64,000 nucleotides of DNA, taken from NCBI RefSeq assembly GCF_004340665.1, contig NZ_SLWO01000004.1, forward strand, positions 124,001 through 188,000, in the 5' to 3' direction. Position numbers and translations under genes: made by a program. Below the pieces are notes generated by a model, which was not told the DNA's origin, searched no databases, and was given only the letters and a program-made list of their open reading frames with translations. Positions 1-9,189 of the stretch are shown here, one piece after another. The stretch's first letter is position 1, and each line of letters begins with the position of its first letter. Origin of the DNA: Pedobacter psychrotolerans. Its GTDB lineage: Bacteria; Bacteroidota; Bacteroidia; Sphingobacteriales; Sphingobacteriaceae.

Positions 1-989
1 TCACTCACTGCACCAAAAGTATTTAATGTTTGCTCCTTAACCCCTAATATTGATTCTTTTAGTTCATAAGCATAGGCTACTGCCCCACCCCAATAAACTG
101 ATGAACAACCTGGATGTTGCGTAATTAAATGAGCTATATATCCTCCCGTACAGCTTTCAGCAGTAGATAAGGTAAGTCCACGGCTTTTCATTATATTAAG
201 AACAGCTTTTTCAAACGGAATATCCTCATCTACCACCACAAATTTTGGAATTTTTTCCATAATCTGTTTTGCATAAGATTCAACCTCAGCACTTAAAGCC
301 ATTTCATTAGCTCCACTGGCAGATAATCGCAAGCGCACCTGCCCTAGTTTTGGTAAATAGGCCAATTTAATATGCTGAGGCAACTGATCTTCAATTTCCT
401 CAATTTCTTTAGCTAAAAATGATTCTCCGATATTGGCGGTAAGAATGGTTTTATGAACAATTGATGGCAGGATAAATTTCGATTTAATTCTTGGAAGAAT
501 CTCATCATCCATTAAATACATCATCTCATAGGGAACACCAGGCATTGATATGAAAATTTTATCATGATGCTCAAACCACATACAAGGTGCTGTACCATTT
601 TTATTTACAATAACTTCACAACCATCCGGAACATCTGCCTGCTGAACATTGATATCAAGTAACGGACGGTTATATTTTTTGAAAATGGAGGTGACCATTT
701 CAAGCGCCCCCTCATCTCTGCGAAAACCCATATCAAAATATTTCGCCAGCGTTTTTTTAGTAATATCATCCTTCGTCGGGCCTAATCCTCCTGTAATCAA
801 AATCAGATCAGCACGTTCCTGAGCTTGCGTAAGTGAAGCCAGAATATGACTTTCATCATCAGAAACCGATGTAATTTGTTTTACAGAAACACCAATTAAA
901 TTGAGTTGCTTTGCCATCCAGGCTGAATTGGTATCAACGATCTGACCGATGAGTATTTCATCACCAATGGTTATTATTTCCGCTAACAT
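1..989 (-). CDS. cinA: CinA-like protein (nicotinamide-nucleotide amidase / MoCF domain), 3' end outside window
   Basis: Reading leftward from an ATG at 989, the frame stays open for 329 codons to the window edge, so the last roughly 85 residues of a typical 415-residue CinA are missing. The N-terminal part is a molybdopterin-binding (MoCF) domain with TGGLGPTKDD at residues 66-75 and a MPGVPYEM segment near 150. The C-terminal part carries the amidase signature AESCTGG at 277-283. Family members deamidate nicotinamide mononucleotide (PncC activity) and the N-terminal domain can act as an ADP-ribose pyrophosphatase. The gene starts 4 bp after the lptD stop, so the two are probably co-transcribed. 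Identification is firm; which activities are present is inferred from the family. Confidence 0.93.
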   Translation of the reverse strand, partial: MLAEIITIGDEILIGQIVDTNSAWMAKQLNLIGVSVKQITSVSDDESHILASLTQAQERADLILITGGLGPTKDDITKKTLAKYFDMGFRRDEGALEMVTSIFKKYNRPLLDINVQQADVPDGCEVIVNKNGTAPCMWFEHHDKIFISMPGVPYEMMYLMDDEILPRIKSKFILPSIVHKTILTANIGESFLAKEIEEIEDQLPQHIKLAYLPKLGQVRLRLSASGANEMALSAEVESYAKQIMEKIPKFVVVDEDIPFEKAVLNIMKSRGLTLSTAESCTGGYIAHLITQHPGCSSVYWGGAVAYAYELKESILGVKEQTLNTFGAVS

Positions 990-993
990 AAAT

Positions 994-3690
994 TTATTGA
1001 TAAGTATTGTAGAAGCCTTGTCTTTTACTTAGTTTCAGGTCCTGTAGTATCGATGCTTTTACTTTAAGTGTTAATGAATAACTTTTATAGGCTCCATAAG
1101 GCACCCAGTTTACACTCATGTCCCAGCAATGCAGATCGCGATAAATACCGATGTTCATAGGTGTTAAACCATTATTCTGAAAATCATATCCTGAATTATA
1201 GGTAATCTTCCATTTTGGGGTAAGATTTAAATCACCATTAAAGTTTAGCGTATTACTGGTTCTGCTAATACCCAAATCATTTGTGTATTGAAAACTATAA
1301 GAAAATGAAAAATTCCATGGGATGTTAAAATCAACAAATGCATTTGGATCACGGCTAATTGCAGCCAGTTGTTCTGATTGTAATGGTGATAAACCTTTTT
1401 GTTTGGCTGTTTCACTTAATTTATCATTGGCTTCATTTTTCTTTTTTAAAGCCTCCGGATTCAAACTATAATCAAATGAGAAGCCAATAGAAGTTAACCG
1501 TGCTAACCTACCCCTTTTTAATAAATAATTATTACTTCTAACGTAGGTAGCGCTTCCGTCTGCATTACGGATAACATTTCCACTGAGATCTGTTGATAGT
1601 TCTATATCATAAGGATCAAAAGTACCATTATAATTTATTCCCAGTTTATCAGTGAATTGCGAACGTCCGCTAAAGCCAAGTGTTGATAATTTATTTCTGG
1701 TAGCTAAGAAATTATAGGATCCGTTAATACTTAAACCCTGAATGATGGGGATTTTTCGCTCTCCTGTTCCTGTGGTATCTTTACTCGATTTTACTTTTAA
1801 CTCTACTGTATTATCTACTCCAAAACCAATTGAAGCAGTTTTAGGTGAAAATGATCCCTGATAAGCCATTCCTTGAAACGTGGAATATGTTAAGGGAAGA
1901 CCATTCGCATCTCTGATGATTTTCTTACTCCCGTCACTTTCAAATTCATTTTCAGAAACCGCCGCTAAAAATGGTCCACTACCTGCCTTTGTAAAATCAG
2001 GAGAATAACTAAAGGAAACATTCGGTGTCATGACGTGCCTTAGCGCCTTTATATTTCCGAGGTTTTTGAAAACTTTTAACCCATAAATTTTTGTGGACAT
2101 GCTGGTGGAAAGGTTGTAACTGCCAGCTCTTTTAAATCCACTTACCGTATCTGATCTTACGGTATAAGTATTATCAGCATAAGTAGTATAACGATTTCTA
2201 ATGGTTTGAAAGTTCCAAACTTCATTATAAGTTCCACCTAAAGAGAAGTTCAAATACTTCAAAGCGGTGAATGACATGTTGATTGGAATACTATGAGAGA
2301 AACCAGATTTCAATCTTTTCAAACCATCGTTTTGAAACAATAAGCTATCCTTGGTATCAATGGCATTGGTTCCCTGTAAAGCGTATCCAACCGTAATTTT
2401 TTGATACCATTTCTGTTCACCAACCCTTGTTTTTGAATCAAATGGACTAAAAGTTGGCACGTTGAAGGTTGCTTCCGGTAGTCTGATGGAAACATCTCTG
2501 GTGCTCAAAGTTTGATTACTCGTCATCGATAACGAGTAGTTCATATTATTGGAAAATGTTCTGGAATAACTGATACTACTGTTGGTGGTATTATTGGCTA
2601 TTGCCCTGATGTCATATGTTTGATTGGCCGCAGTATTTGTATAGTAACTGCTTGAGGTGATATTTACACTCGCACTAAAAGTTGTTCCAGGGTTTGCATT
2701 GGCATTTTGAGAATGTGACCACCGGATGCTAAAATCCTTTTTCGGATTATCGAAAGCTTCTGTTCCTTCCAGGCCATTTTTAACACTGGCATAGTTAATT
2801 CCGATATTACCAGAATATTTATATCGCTTAATATATTGTGAGTTTACACTGGTTTCATAAGAACCATTGGTATAAATACTACCCAAAAATTTAGCATCCC
2901 AATAATCATTCAAACCGAGATAATAACCACCATTTTGAAGAAAAAATCCCCTGGTAGCATCTTCTCCGGGTGATGGTAAAATAATACCAGAAGTTCGTTT
3001 ATTGGGTTTAGGGAAAAATGCAAAAGGCAATCCCAATGGAGTTGGAATATCTTCAATAATCATGTAAACCGGACCTGTGATGATTTGTTTCTCTGTAACA
3101 ACACCTTTGGAAATCATTAAACCAAAATGTGGATGTGGCAGGTTACAAGTACTGTACATTACATTTTTGATGTGTAACTCATCATCAATTTGCTTTTTAC
3201 TTTGTCCGCCGGAAAAGAAACCACCTTCCTGTTCAGAAAATACCCCAAATACTTTTGCACGTGTCGTTTCTGAGTTGTAATATATAGAATCAGCTATTGC
3301 AGATCCTTCGGGGCCAGACTTAAAAATCGGCTTGCCCACATACTTATTTGTTTTAGGATCAGTTCTACCACTTGCAAAAATTACTTTTTTATCTGAATCA
3401 TATCGGATGTAATCGGCATCTAATTCAAAGTCGCCATAAAGCACTCTTGCATTTCCGTATAAATAAACAACACTTTTATTTTTATTGAATTTTACAGAGT
3501 CTGCTTTGTACTCTACTTTTTGATCAAGACCACTATTATTTTTGGCTACTTTTTTTGTAGTATCCTTTTTGGATGTGTCTTGTTGAATGATCTGTTGCAA
3601 TGAAAAACGAGAAAACACGTTAGCTTTACCAACACCATGTGTTAATAAAATGACAGAAATTAGTAAAATAGAACCCTTAAGAAGTTTCAA
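994..3690 (-). CDS. lptD: LPS-assembly protein LptD (OstA-like outer-membrane barrel)
   Basis: This 898-residue protein has an N-terminal signal peptide (hydrophobic residues about 5-24), then an OstA/LptD-N-like beta-jellyroll (KSVVYLYGNARVLYGDFEL near residues 73-91, rich in GxAxxxYGxxxLxAD-like repeats), and a long C-terminal half of alternating aromatic and polar strands typical of a beta barrel. LptD inserts lipopolysaccharide into the outer leaflet. Bacteroidota LptD proteins are long and diverge from the proteobacterial type, as here. The start is a TTG at 3690: no ATG occurs between it and the upstream in-frame stop at 3706-3708, and the TTG exactly opens the signal peptide. It is divergent from the amidase genes. 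Function is assigned by family resemblance. Confidence 0.88.
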   Translation of the reverse strand: MKLLKGSILLISVILLTHGVGKANVFSRFSLQQIIQQDTSKKDTTKKVAKNNSGLDQKVEYKADSVKFNKNKSVVYLYGNARVLYGDFELDADYIRYDSDKKVIFASGRTDPKTNKYVGKPIFKSGPEGSAIADSIYYNSETTRAKVFGVFSEQEGGFFSGGQSKKQIDDELHIKNVMYSTCNLPHPHFGLMISKGVVTEKQIITGPVYMIIEDIPTPLGLPFAFFPKPNKRTSGIILPSPGEDATRGFFLQNGGYYLGLNDYWDAKFLGSIYTNGSYETSVNSQYIKRYKYSGNIGINYASVKNGLEGTEAFDNPKKDFSIRWSHSQNANANPGTTFSASVNITSSSYYTNTAANQTYDIRAIANNTTNSSISYSRTFSNNMNYSLSMTSNQTLSTRDVSIRLPEATFNVPTFSPFDSKTRVGEQKWYQKITVGYALQGTNAIDTKDSLLFQNDGLKRLKSGFSHSIPINMSFTALKYLNFSLGGTYNEVWNFQTIRNRYTTYADNTYTVRSDTVSGFKRAGSYNLSTSMSTKIYGLKVFKNLGNIKALRHVMTPNVSFSYSPDFTKAGSGPFLAAVSENEFESDGSKKIIRDANGLPLTYSTFQGMAYQGSFSPKTASIGFGVDNTVELKVKSSKDTTGTGERKIPIIQGLSINGSYNFLATRNKLSTLGFSGRSQFTDKLGINYNGTFDPYDIELSTDLSGNVIRNADGSATYVRSNNYLLKRGRLARLTSIGFSFDYSLNPEALKKKNEANDKLSETAKQKGLSPLQSEQLAAISRDPNAFVDFNIPWNFSFSYSFQYTNDLGISRTSNTLNFNGDLNLTPKWKITYNSGYDFQNNGLTPMNIGIYRDLHCWDMSVNWVPYGAYKSYSLTLKVKASILQDLKLSKRQGFYNTYQ

Positions 3691-3706
3691 ATTCGTATTT
3701 GAATGT

Positions 3707-3714
3707 TATTTTTG
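3707..3714 (+). promoter_or_regulatory. Putative -7 box (TATTTTTG) for the amidase operon
   Basis: The sequence TATTTTTG fits the Bacteroidota -7 consensus TAnnTTTG exactly. A weak -33-like TTTC lies 18 bp upstream. Transcription would start near 3720, which places the longer TTG-initiated reading of the amidase (from 3699) upstream of the transcript and favours ATG 3765 as the start. Confidence 0.5.
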
Positions 3715-3764
3715 CACAGATGTTTAATCAGAAACGTTCAAAATTAGTGAAAAATATACCATTG

Positions 3765-4628
3765 ATGTATCTTAAAACCATTTTAACATTTATTATTTAT
3801 TTCGTTCTTAATAATGCCATTGATAATCAAGCATTTGCACAAGAATATAAAATTAAAACAATTGTAATTGATGCCGGACACGGTGGCAAGGACGGCGCCA
3901 CACACGGTGTTTATTCAAAAGAAAAAGATGTTGCTTTAAGAACAGCATTAAATTTAGGTCAGGCACTTCAAGATAGTATAAAAGATATCAAGGTGGTATA
4001 TACGAGGCAAACAGATGTTTTTATTCCACTTTACGAACGAATCAACATTGCCAATAATGCAAAAGCTGATCTTTTCATTTCTATTCACTTAAATGATATG
4101 CCTGTCAGGGTATCACGTGTGGTAGATTATTATAAAAAAGTAAAGGGAAGAAGTGTTCCTGTTTACAGAACTATTGCAGCTAAAAGTACTTCAACAAAGG
4201 GCACTGAAACTTTTGTATCCGGAACAGGCCGTTTAGGCGAGCAGGATGAAGTAATTAAACGTGAAAATGCCGCGATGTTTTTAGAGGATAACTATCAAAA
4301 AAACTATGAAGGTTTTATCGCTAACACTCCTGAAAATGATATTATGCTTTCATTAATGAAGCAAACTAATCGCGACAGAAGTTTAAAGTTTGCGTCATTG
4401 CTGCAGCAGGAATATGTTAGTGCAGGCAGAATTAATCGCGGTGTGCAGGAAAAAAGCTTGGCAGTACTGGCTAGAGCCGCAATGCCAGCCGTTTTAACGG
4501 AAATTGGTTTTGTGAGTAATCCAGACGAAGAAGATTATATGAATTCGCCTGAAGGTCAGAAAGAAATTATAGATGGTATTATTAAAGCAATTAAAAATTA
4601 TAAGCGTATAGCAGAAACATCATTCTAA
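3765..4628 (+). CDS. N-acetylmuramoyl-L-alanine amidase (Amidase_3), first of tandem pair
   Basis: Periplasmic zinc amidase that would cleave the bond between MurNAc and L-alanine of peptidoglycan during cell separation. With the chosen ATG at 3765 the protein has 287 residues, starting with a signal peptide (MYLKTILTFIIYFVL...AFAQ). All Amidase_3 ligands are visible: His39 in DAGHGG, Glu53 in SKEKDVAL, His107 in SIHLND, and the catalytic Glu246 in TEIGF. Compared with its downstream paralogue it has about 30 extra residues just after the third zinc ligand, a basic stretch around residues 112-140. An earlier ATG at 3720 is possible but would leave almost no leader behind the predicted promoter. 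The next amidase gene begins 10 bp downstream. Confidence 0.9.
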   Translation: MYLKTILTFIIYFVLNNAIDNQAFAQEYKIKTIVIDAGHGGKDGATHGVYSKEKDVALRTALNLGQALQDSIKDIKVVYTRQTDVFIPLYERINIANNAKADLFISIHLNDMPVRVSRVVDYYKKVKGRSVPVYRTIAAKSTSTKGTETFVSGTGRLGEQDEVIKRENAAMFLEDNYQKNYEGFIANTPENDIMLSLMKQTNRDRSLKFASLLQQEYVSAGRINRGVQEKSLAVLARAAMPAVLTEIGFVSNPDEEDYMNSPEGQKEIIDGIIKAIKNYKRIAETSF

Positions 4629-4638
4629 CATCCCATAA

Positions 4639-5418
4639 ATGAAGATTAAACTTGCAGTAATATCAGTTTTTATCTTAACACTCTTTTCAGTTCAGATTTT
4701 ATTTGCCCAAGGGTATAAAATTAAGACCATTGTCATTGATCCCGGACATGGTGGAAGAAAGCCTGGTGCCTCTGGAAGTTATTCTAAAGAAAAAGACATA
4801 GCACTTAAAGTTGCTTTAAAACTTGGTGCTAAACTTCAGGAAGAAATGCCTGGAATTAAAGTAATTTATACCCGAACAAAGGATATAGATGTTGATTTGT
4901 ATCGTCGTGCCGAAATTGCCAATAATGCTAATGCTGACTTATTTATCTCTGTTCATTGCAATTCTATGCCACCGGGAAATAAACATGTGAAAGGTACGGA
5001 AACACTGGTTGCAGGTTCTCATCGGTTAAAAGAACAGGATGCAGCAATCAGGGAAAATGCCGATATTAAGCTGGAAAAAAACTATAAAAGTAAATATGAT
5101 GGTTATGATCCAAATAAACCAGGTACATTTATTTTAATGTCGCTACTCAAAAATACTTTTAGAGATAAAAGCATTAAATTTGCAAAACTGATACAAAATA
5201 GCTATATCAATAGAGATAATAGGGCCAGTAGAGGTGTTAAAGAACAAGGAGTTTTAGTTTTACAGCGTTGTGGAATGCCTGCAATATTAACAGAGGTTGG
5301 TTTTATTTCCAATAAGGAAGAAGAAAAATATATCAATTCCAGCAGTGGACAAAATGAAATTGCCGAATCAATTCTTGCTGCAATAAAGAAGTATAAGAAA
5401 GATATAGAGATTGATTAG
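4639..5418 (+). CDS. N-acetylmuramoyl-L-alanine amidase (Amidase_3), second of tandem pair
   Basis: A 259-residue paralogue of the preceding gene with a signal peptide (residues 1-24, ending in FAQ) and a single Amidase_3 domain. His37 (DPGHGG), Glu51 (SKEKDIAL), His106 (SVHCNS) and Glu219 (TEVGF) supply the zinc site and catalytic glutamate, so it should be active. It lacks the insertion of the first copy. No LysM or other cell-wall-binding domain is present in either copy, so targeting must come from a partner or from regulation. Tandem arrangement and the 10 bp spacer indicate one transcript and a past gene duplication. Confidence 0.9.
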   Translation: MKIKLAVISVFILTLFSVQILFAQGYKIKTIVIDPGHGGRKPGASGSYSKEKDIALKVALKLGAKLQEEMPGIKVIYTRTKDIDVDLYRRAEIANNANADLFISVHCNSMPPGNKHVKGTETLVAGSHRLKEQDAAIRENADIKLEKNYKSKYDGYDPNKPGTFILMSLLKNTFRDKSIKFAKLIQNSYINRDNRASRGVKEQGVLVLQRCGMPAILTEVGFISNKEEEKYINSSSGQNEIAESILAAIKKYKKDIEID

Positions 5419-5506
5419 TTTGGCATTATAAGTGGTAGTGAATTGTATTAAAAAATTATAACAAATACCAAACAAAAACGTTGGTGCAAACATTATGTAA
5501 TTATAA

Positions 5507-5514
5507 TACCTTTG
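5507..5514 (+). promoter_or_regulatory. Putative -7 box (TACCTTTG) for the MCE gene
   Basis: TACCTTTG fits TAnnTTTG exactly. A TTG at 5481-5483 lies 23 bp upstream, at the long end of accepted -33/-7 spacings. The predicted start of transcription near 5520 leaves a leader of about 65 nt before the ATG at 5586. Confidence 0.5.
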
Positions 5515-5585
5515 CACTACAAAAATGATAGCGCTCATGCATATTTTGAATTACAACCATATTTGCAGCCAATAAATAGAAACAC

Positions 5586-6539
5586 ATGAAAATTAAGAAC
5601 GAAACCAAAGTCGGTATTTTAGCTGCATTCGCCATTGCTTTATTAATTATCGGATATAACTTTTTAAAAGGGAATTCCATATTCTCCAGTGAAACTACTT
5701 TATTCGCAAGATATACACGTGTTGATGGTTTAACAGTATCTAAACCGGTTTTAATTAATGGTTATCAAATTGGTCGTGTAGCTAAATTGCAATTAGAACC
5801 AGGCGGAACAATTCTAGCCACTTTAAGCATCAATAGCAAATATGACATTCCAGAAAATAGTGTTGCACGCCTGGAAGGTACAGATCTTTTAGGGAGCAAG
5901 GCTATCGTAATGTCTCTTGGAAATTCAAAGAAAATTGCGGAAGATGGCTTTACCTTAAATGCTAACGTTGAAAAAGGTTTAATGGAACAAGTACAACCTG
6001 TTCAAAAGAAGGCAGAATTAATTATTGGCAAAATGGATTCTATTTTGAGCAGTGTGAACTCTATTTTAAATCCAAATTTTCAAAAAAATGTGGATAAGAG
6101 TTTCAACAGTATTGCTGGAACGCTTGCTTCTCTGGAAACAACATCAAAAAAAGTCGATGGTTTAGTAGGTTCTGAAAGTGCACGTATTGAGGCTATCTTT
6201 AAAAATGTTGAAGGCATAACAGCAAACCTTAACAACAATAATAAAAAAATCAGCGATATCTTAACCAATATTAATACAGTAACAGATAAGTTTGCAGCCG
6301 CGAACTTTAAACAAACTTTAGATAATGCCAATAATGCGATTGCTGATTTACAAGGTGTCATTTCAGGAATCAAGGATGGCAAAGGGAGCTTAGGTTTATT
6401 ATTAAATGATGATAAAATGTATAATAACCTGAATAGTGCTTCTAAAAATCTTGACGAGTTGATGATTGATTTAAAAGCTAATCCTAAACGTTATGTTCAC
6501 TTCTCAGTATTTGGCGGCGGGAATAAAAAAGACAAGTAA
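5586..6539 (+). CDS. MCE/MlaD-family substrate-binding protein of a lipid ABC transporter
   Basis: The 317-residue protein has one N-terminal transmembrane anchor (residues about 9-25), an MCE domain (about 35-115, including RVDGLTVSKPVLINGYQIGRV and the LEGTDLLGSKAI segment) and a long C-terminal region predicted as amphipathic helix with repeated N/L/I heptads (about 125-300). Proteins of this build form hexameric rings in the periplasm and carry phospholipid between membranes as part of Mla-type systems. No ABC ATPase or permease gene follows here; in Bacteroidota they are often elsewhere or upstream. It is followed directly by an intrinsic terminator, so it is the last gene of its unit. 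Confidence 0.88.
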   Translation: MKIKNETKVGILAAFAIALLIIGYNFLKGNSIFSSETTLFARYTRVDGLTVSKPVLINGYQIGRVAKLQLEPGGTILATLSINSKYDIPENSVARLEGTDLLGSKAIVMSLGNSKKIAEDGFTLNANVEKGLMEQVQPVQKKAELIIGKMDSILSSVNSILNPNFQKNVDKSFNSIAGTLASLETTSKKVDGLVGSESARIEAIFKNVEGITANLNNNNKKISDILTNINTVTDKFAAANFKQTLDNANNAIADLQGVISGIKDGKGSLGLLLNDDKMYNNLNSASKNLDELMIDLKANPKRYVHFSVFGGGNKKDK

Positions 6540-6556
6540 CTAATTTTATAAAATTG

Positions 6557-6590
6557 AAGCCTTGTAATTGATTTTGCAAGGCTTTTTTTT
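6557..6590 (+). terminator. Intrinsic terminator after the MCE gene
   Basis: Perfect 8-bp stem AAGCCTTG/CAAGGCTT (6557-6564 and 6577-6584) with a 12-nt loop, followed by a run of T to 6590. Confidence 0.85.
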
Positions 6591-6639
6591 ATGCTTAAAA
6601 TTTTCTGCTAATGCTCGTAAATGAACACATTAATTAGGA

Positions 6640-6733
6640 ATCTTGGAGATTGAAAAACTTTGTAATTGAACTTACTTACCTGCTAAACTTTGCGATCTCC
6701 CGTGTCTATCTTTGTTGTTCTTTGCGGTTGAAA
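6640..6733. repeat. Intergenic CTTTGCG/CTTTGCGGTT repeat remnant
   Basis: The spacer between the MCE terminator and rnz holds AACTTTGCGATCTCCC, then CTATCTTTG and TTCTTTGCGGTTGAA, a pattern of spaced CTTTGCG words. From memory similar words are scattered between genes in Bacteroidota genomes. No open reading frame or hairpin with a T tract was seen in it. Confidence 0.35.
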
Positions 6734-6746
6734 CCCACTTAAAAAT

Positions 6747-7655
6747 TTAAAGCTGAAAGGTTCTACCTTCCACAGCTAACTCTGTATTTTCAAAAACTGA
6801 TTGAGTTTCTTCCAAAAGCATTTGAAGTGTTTTATAACGCGATGAAAAGTGACCAATGAGTAATTTCTTAACTCCATTTATTTTGGCAATTTCGCCTGCC
6901 TGTTTTGCAGTGGTATGATGTGTTTCATTCGCCCTATCTAAGAGTTCATGCATGAAAGTTGCCTCATGATATAAAGTATCACTTTCTTTAATGGTTTCAA
7001 AATAGCGTTCATCATACATCGTATCTGAACAATAAGCATATGATCTCGGTGGCTCAGCAGGAGTTGTAAAATCCTCACTTCTTAATATCTCACCATTACT
7101 CTGCTCTATATCCTTTCCTTTTTTTAAGGCTGCATAATAAGCCATTGGTATGTCTTCAGTTTTTTCTTTAATCAACTTTCGTTGTCGTGGTTTTTGCTGA
7201 AAAACAAATCCAGTGGTTGGAATACGGTGATTTAATACTACCGTTTTCACTATCAAATCCTGATTCTCAAATATTTGTTTTGATTCATCAGCCTCGATAG
7301 GAAAAAACTCAATAGGATATCTTAAATTGGTATCAGAATATTTAAACTGAATTTCTAAAATCTCTAATAATGGCGTAGGTGCAAAAATTTGCATCGGTTT
7401 GATTCTTCCATTCAGGTGGAGGCTGGAAAGTAAACCAATTAAACCAAAGTAGTGGTCGCCATGAAGATGGCTAATAAAAATATGATCAATCCGCGCTGCC
7501 TTAAGATTATACTTGGTTAGCTGCTGCTGGGTTCCTTCCCCACAATCAATCAGATAATATTTTTCATTACAATTCAAAAGTTGTGCAGATGGATTCCTAT
7601 TAAATACAGGTGTCGCCGAACTACTTCCAAGAATGGTAACTTCAAATTTCATCAT
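6747..7655 (-). CDS. rnz: Ribonuclease Z
   Basis: Metallo-beta-lactamase-fold endonuclease that trims the 3' end of tRNA precursors. The 302-residue length is normal for the short (homodimeric) RNase Z. The zinc motif SHLHGDHYFG gives His63, His65, Asp67 and His68; LIDCGEGTQQQL at 35-46 is the characteristic N-terminal strand, and the later HETHHTTAKQAGEIA and IGHFSSRY segments carry the remaining ligands. Two adjacent ATG codons (7655 and 7652) are possible starts. It lies downstream of the STAS gene, but a terminator separates them, so expression is at least partly independent. Confidence 0.95.
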   Translation of the reverse strand: MMKFEVTILGSSSATPVFNRNPSAQLLNCNEKYYLIDCGEGTQQQLTKYNLKAARIDHIFISHLHGDHYFGLIGLLSSLHLNGRIKPMQIFAPTPLLEILEIQFKYSDTNLRYPIEFFPIEADESKQIFENQDLIVKTVVLNHRIPTTGFVFQQKPRQRKLIKEKTEDIPMAYYAALKKGKDIEQSNGEILRSEDFTTPAEPPRSYAYCSDTMYDERYFETIKESDTLYHEATFMHELLDRANETHHTTAKQAGEIAKINGVKKLLIGHFSSRYKTLQMLLEETQSVFENTELAVEGRTFQL

Positions 7656-7664
7656 GGTATGATA

Positions 7665-7696
7665 TAAAAAACCTCGTAGGTTTAGTAACTACGAGG
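7665..7696 (-). terminator. Intrinsic terminator after the STAS gene
   Basis: Leftward hairpin with a perfect 8-bp stem, CCTCGTAG/CTACGAGG (7672-7679 and 7689-7696), followed in the leftward direction by six U residues (7671-7666). It sits between the STAS gene and rnz. Confidence 0.8.
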
Positions 7697-7722
7697 CAGT
7701 ATTTTTAGATTAAAAACCGTTA

Positions 7723-8100
7723 TTATTTATCGCCTCTGAACTCTTTTTCCAATTCATCCATAAAGATGAAATCGGTAGCCTCTTCTATTGTATTAACAAA
7801 CGTTACAGATTGAAATATGTTTGACAATTCGATAATAGGTTCAAGCTGATCATTGATACCCGTTACTATAAATAATCCACCAGCTGACTTACAAAGTCTG
7901 TCGCCAACCAACAGGCAACTTAAATCCTGGGCATCATGACATTCTTTAACATCACTTAAATCAACAATGATATTTTTAAATCCTTCAGCATTAAGCAAAT
8001 ACAATTCAGATTTAACTCCTGGGGCATTATCATTGGTAAACTTAGGCTCTTCTAATTTTAAGGTTACGTATTTATCGTGTTTATCTATTGAAAATTTCAT
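7723..8100 (-). CDS. STAS-domain protein, anti-sigma-factor-antagonist-like, altered phosphorylation site
   Basis: This 125-residue protein is a single STAS domain resembling SpoIIAA-type antagonists, with the central strand NIIVDLSDV (43-51) and the helix DLSCLLVGDRLC (59-70). In active antagonists the turn before that helix reads DSSG and the first serine is phosphorylated by the anti-sigma kinase. Here the turn reads CHDAQDLS (residues 54-61), so the phosphorylatable serine is replaced by Ala57 and the glycine by Asp59. The protein may therefore be a constitutive antagonist or a pure scaffold. The gene lies 40 bp downstream of purC. Confidence 0.8.
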   Translation of the reverse strand: MKFSIDKHDKYVTLKLEEPKFTNDNAPGVKSELYLLNAEGFKNIIVDLSDVKECHDAQDLSCLLVGDRLCKSAGGLFIVTGINDQLEPIIELSNIFQSVTFVNTIEEATDFIFMDELEKEFRGDK

Positions 8101-8140
8101 TTTTATTTTGTTTTACTAATGTATAAAATTCATTCGAATT

Positions 8141-9085
8141 CTATAATGTTTGCAAAGCCTCTAAAACATTGGCTTCAATACGTGTTGAGATAGCATCAGC
8201 CTCAGCCTTTATAAAAGCCTCTCCAACAATCTGTTCGTAAAGCTCAATGTACCGCTCTGATATCGAAGTTACAATTTCTGGAGTCATTTCTGGTATCACC
8301 TGGCCATCTTTACCCTGAAAACCATTTTCAATTAACCATTTTCTTACAAATTCTTTAGAAAGTTGCTTTTGAGGTTCATCAGTTCTTTGGCGTTCCTCAT
8401 ACCCCTCTGCATAAAAATAACGGGAAGAATCAGGTGTATGAATTTCATCGATTAAATAAATTACGCCATCTGCCTTTCCAAATTCATACTTCGTATCAAC
8501 CAAAATCAATCCGCTTTTTGCTGCAATTTCAGTCCCTCTTTGGTATAAATCAAAAGTATATTTTTCCAATTGTTCATAATCAGAGATGGAAACAATTCCT
8601 TTTGCTAAAATATCTTCCTTAGAAATATCCTCATCATGACCAACAGATGCTTTTGTGGTAGGCGTAATAATCGGTTGTGGCAACTTGTCATTCTCTTTTA
8701 AACCATCTGGCAATGATACGCCACAAACTGAACGCTTTCCAGCACTATACTCCCGCCAGGCGTGACCAGCTAAATAACCTCTAATTACCATTTCAACTTT
8801 AAATGGCTCGCAAATACGACCTATGGTAACCATCGGATCAGGAACATCTAAAACCCAGTTCGGTACAATATCCTGCGTAGCAGATAAAAATTTGGCAGCG
8901 ATTTGATTTAAAACCTGCCCCTTAAATGGAATAGCTTCAGTTAATACGACATCAAAAGCAGAAATGCGATCTGATACCACCATAACCATAAATTTATCGG
9001 CTATGGTATACACATCACGTACTTTACCTTTGTAAAAATTGCTCTGATTAGGAAAATTAAAATGGGTTTCTTTTAGTGCTTTCAT
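8141..9085 (-). CDS. purC: Phosphoribosylaminoimidazole-succinocarboxamide synthase
   Basis: SAICAR synthetase of purine synthesis: ATP-dependent joining of CAIR and aspartate. The 314 residues form one domain of the longer bacterial type. Recognisable segments are YKGKVRDVY (18-26, ATP-binding glycine-poor loop), [10 protein letters not shown] (about 40-49), [14 protein letters not shown] (about 96-109), LVDTKYEFG (about 196-204) and the [11 protein letters not shown] segment (about 213-223). Start ATG 9085 is the only good one. No other pur gene is adjacent. Confidence 0.96.
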   Translation of the reverse strand: MKALKETHFNFPNQSNFYKGKVRDVYTIADKFMVMVVSDRISAFDVVLTEAIPFKGQVLNQIAAKFLSATQDIVPNWVLDVPDPMVTIGRICEPFKVEMVIRGYLAGHAWREYSAGKRSVCGVSLPDGLKENDKLPQPIITPTTKASVGHDEDISKEDILAKGIVSISDYEQLEKYTFDLYQRGTEIAAKSGLILVDTKYEFGKADGVIYLIDEIHTPDSSRYFYAEGYEERQRTDEPQKQLSKEFVRKWLIENGFQGKDGQVIPEMTPEIVTSISERYIELYEQIVGEAFIKAEADAISTRIEANVLEALQTL

Positions 9086-9137
9086 GAGGCCATAAAAATA
9101 GGAAAAAAGTTGGGAAGTCGGAAAGTCTTTGATCTAT

Positions 9138-9172
9138 AGTCTATAGTCGATTTAGACTCAAGACTATAGACT
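9138..9172. repeat. Intergenic inverted repeat (AGTCTATAGTC family)
   Basis: Perfect 11-bp arms AGTCTATAGTC (9138-9148) and GACTATAGACT (9162-9172) with a 13-bp centre, between phoH and purC. There is no T tract on the side a leftward terminator would need. Each arm is itself built from near-repeats of CTATAGT, resembling the other simple palindromic spacers in this window. Confidence 0.6.
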
Positions 9173-9189
9173 AAAAACACAGTACTCAA

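Noticed and set aside
3699..3764. Extended amidase start at TTG 3699
   Set aside because: A promoter box lies inside the extension and the signal peptide starts further on.
9138..9172. Terminator for phoH at the inverted repeat
   Set aside because: The required U tract is absent on the downstream side of the leftward strand.
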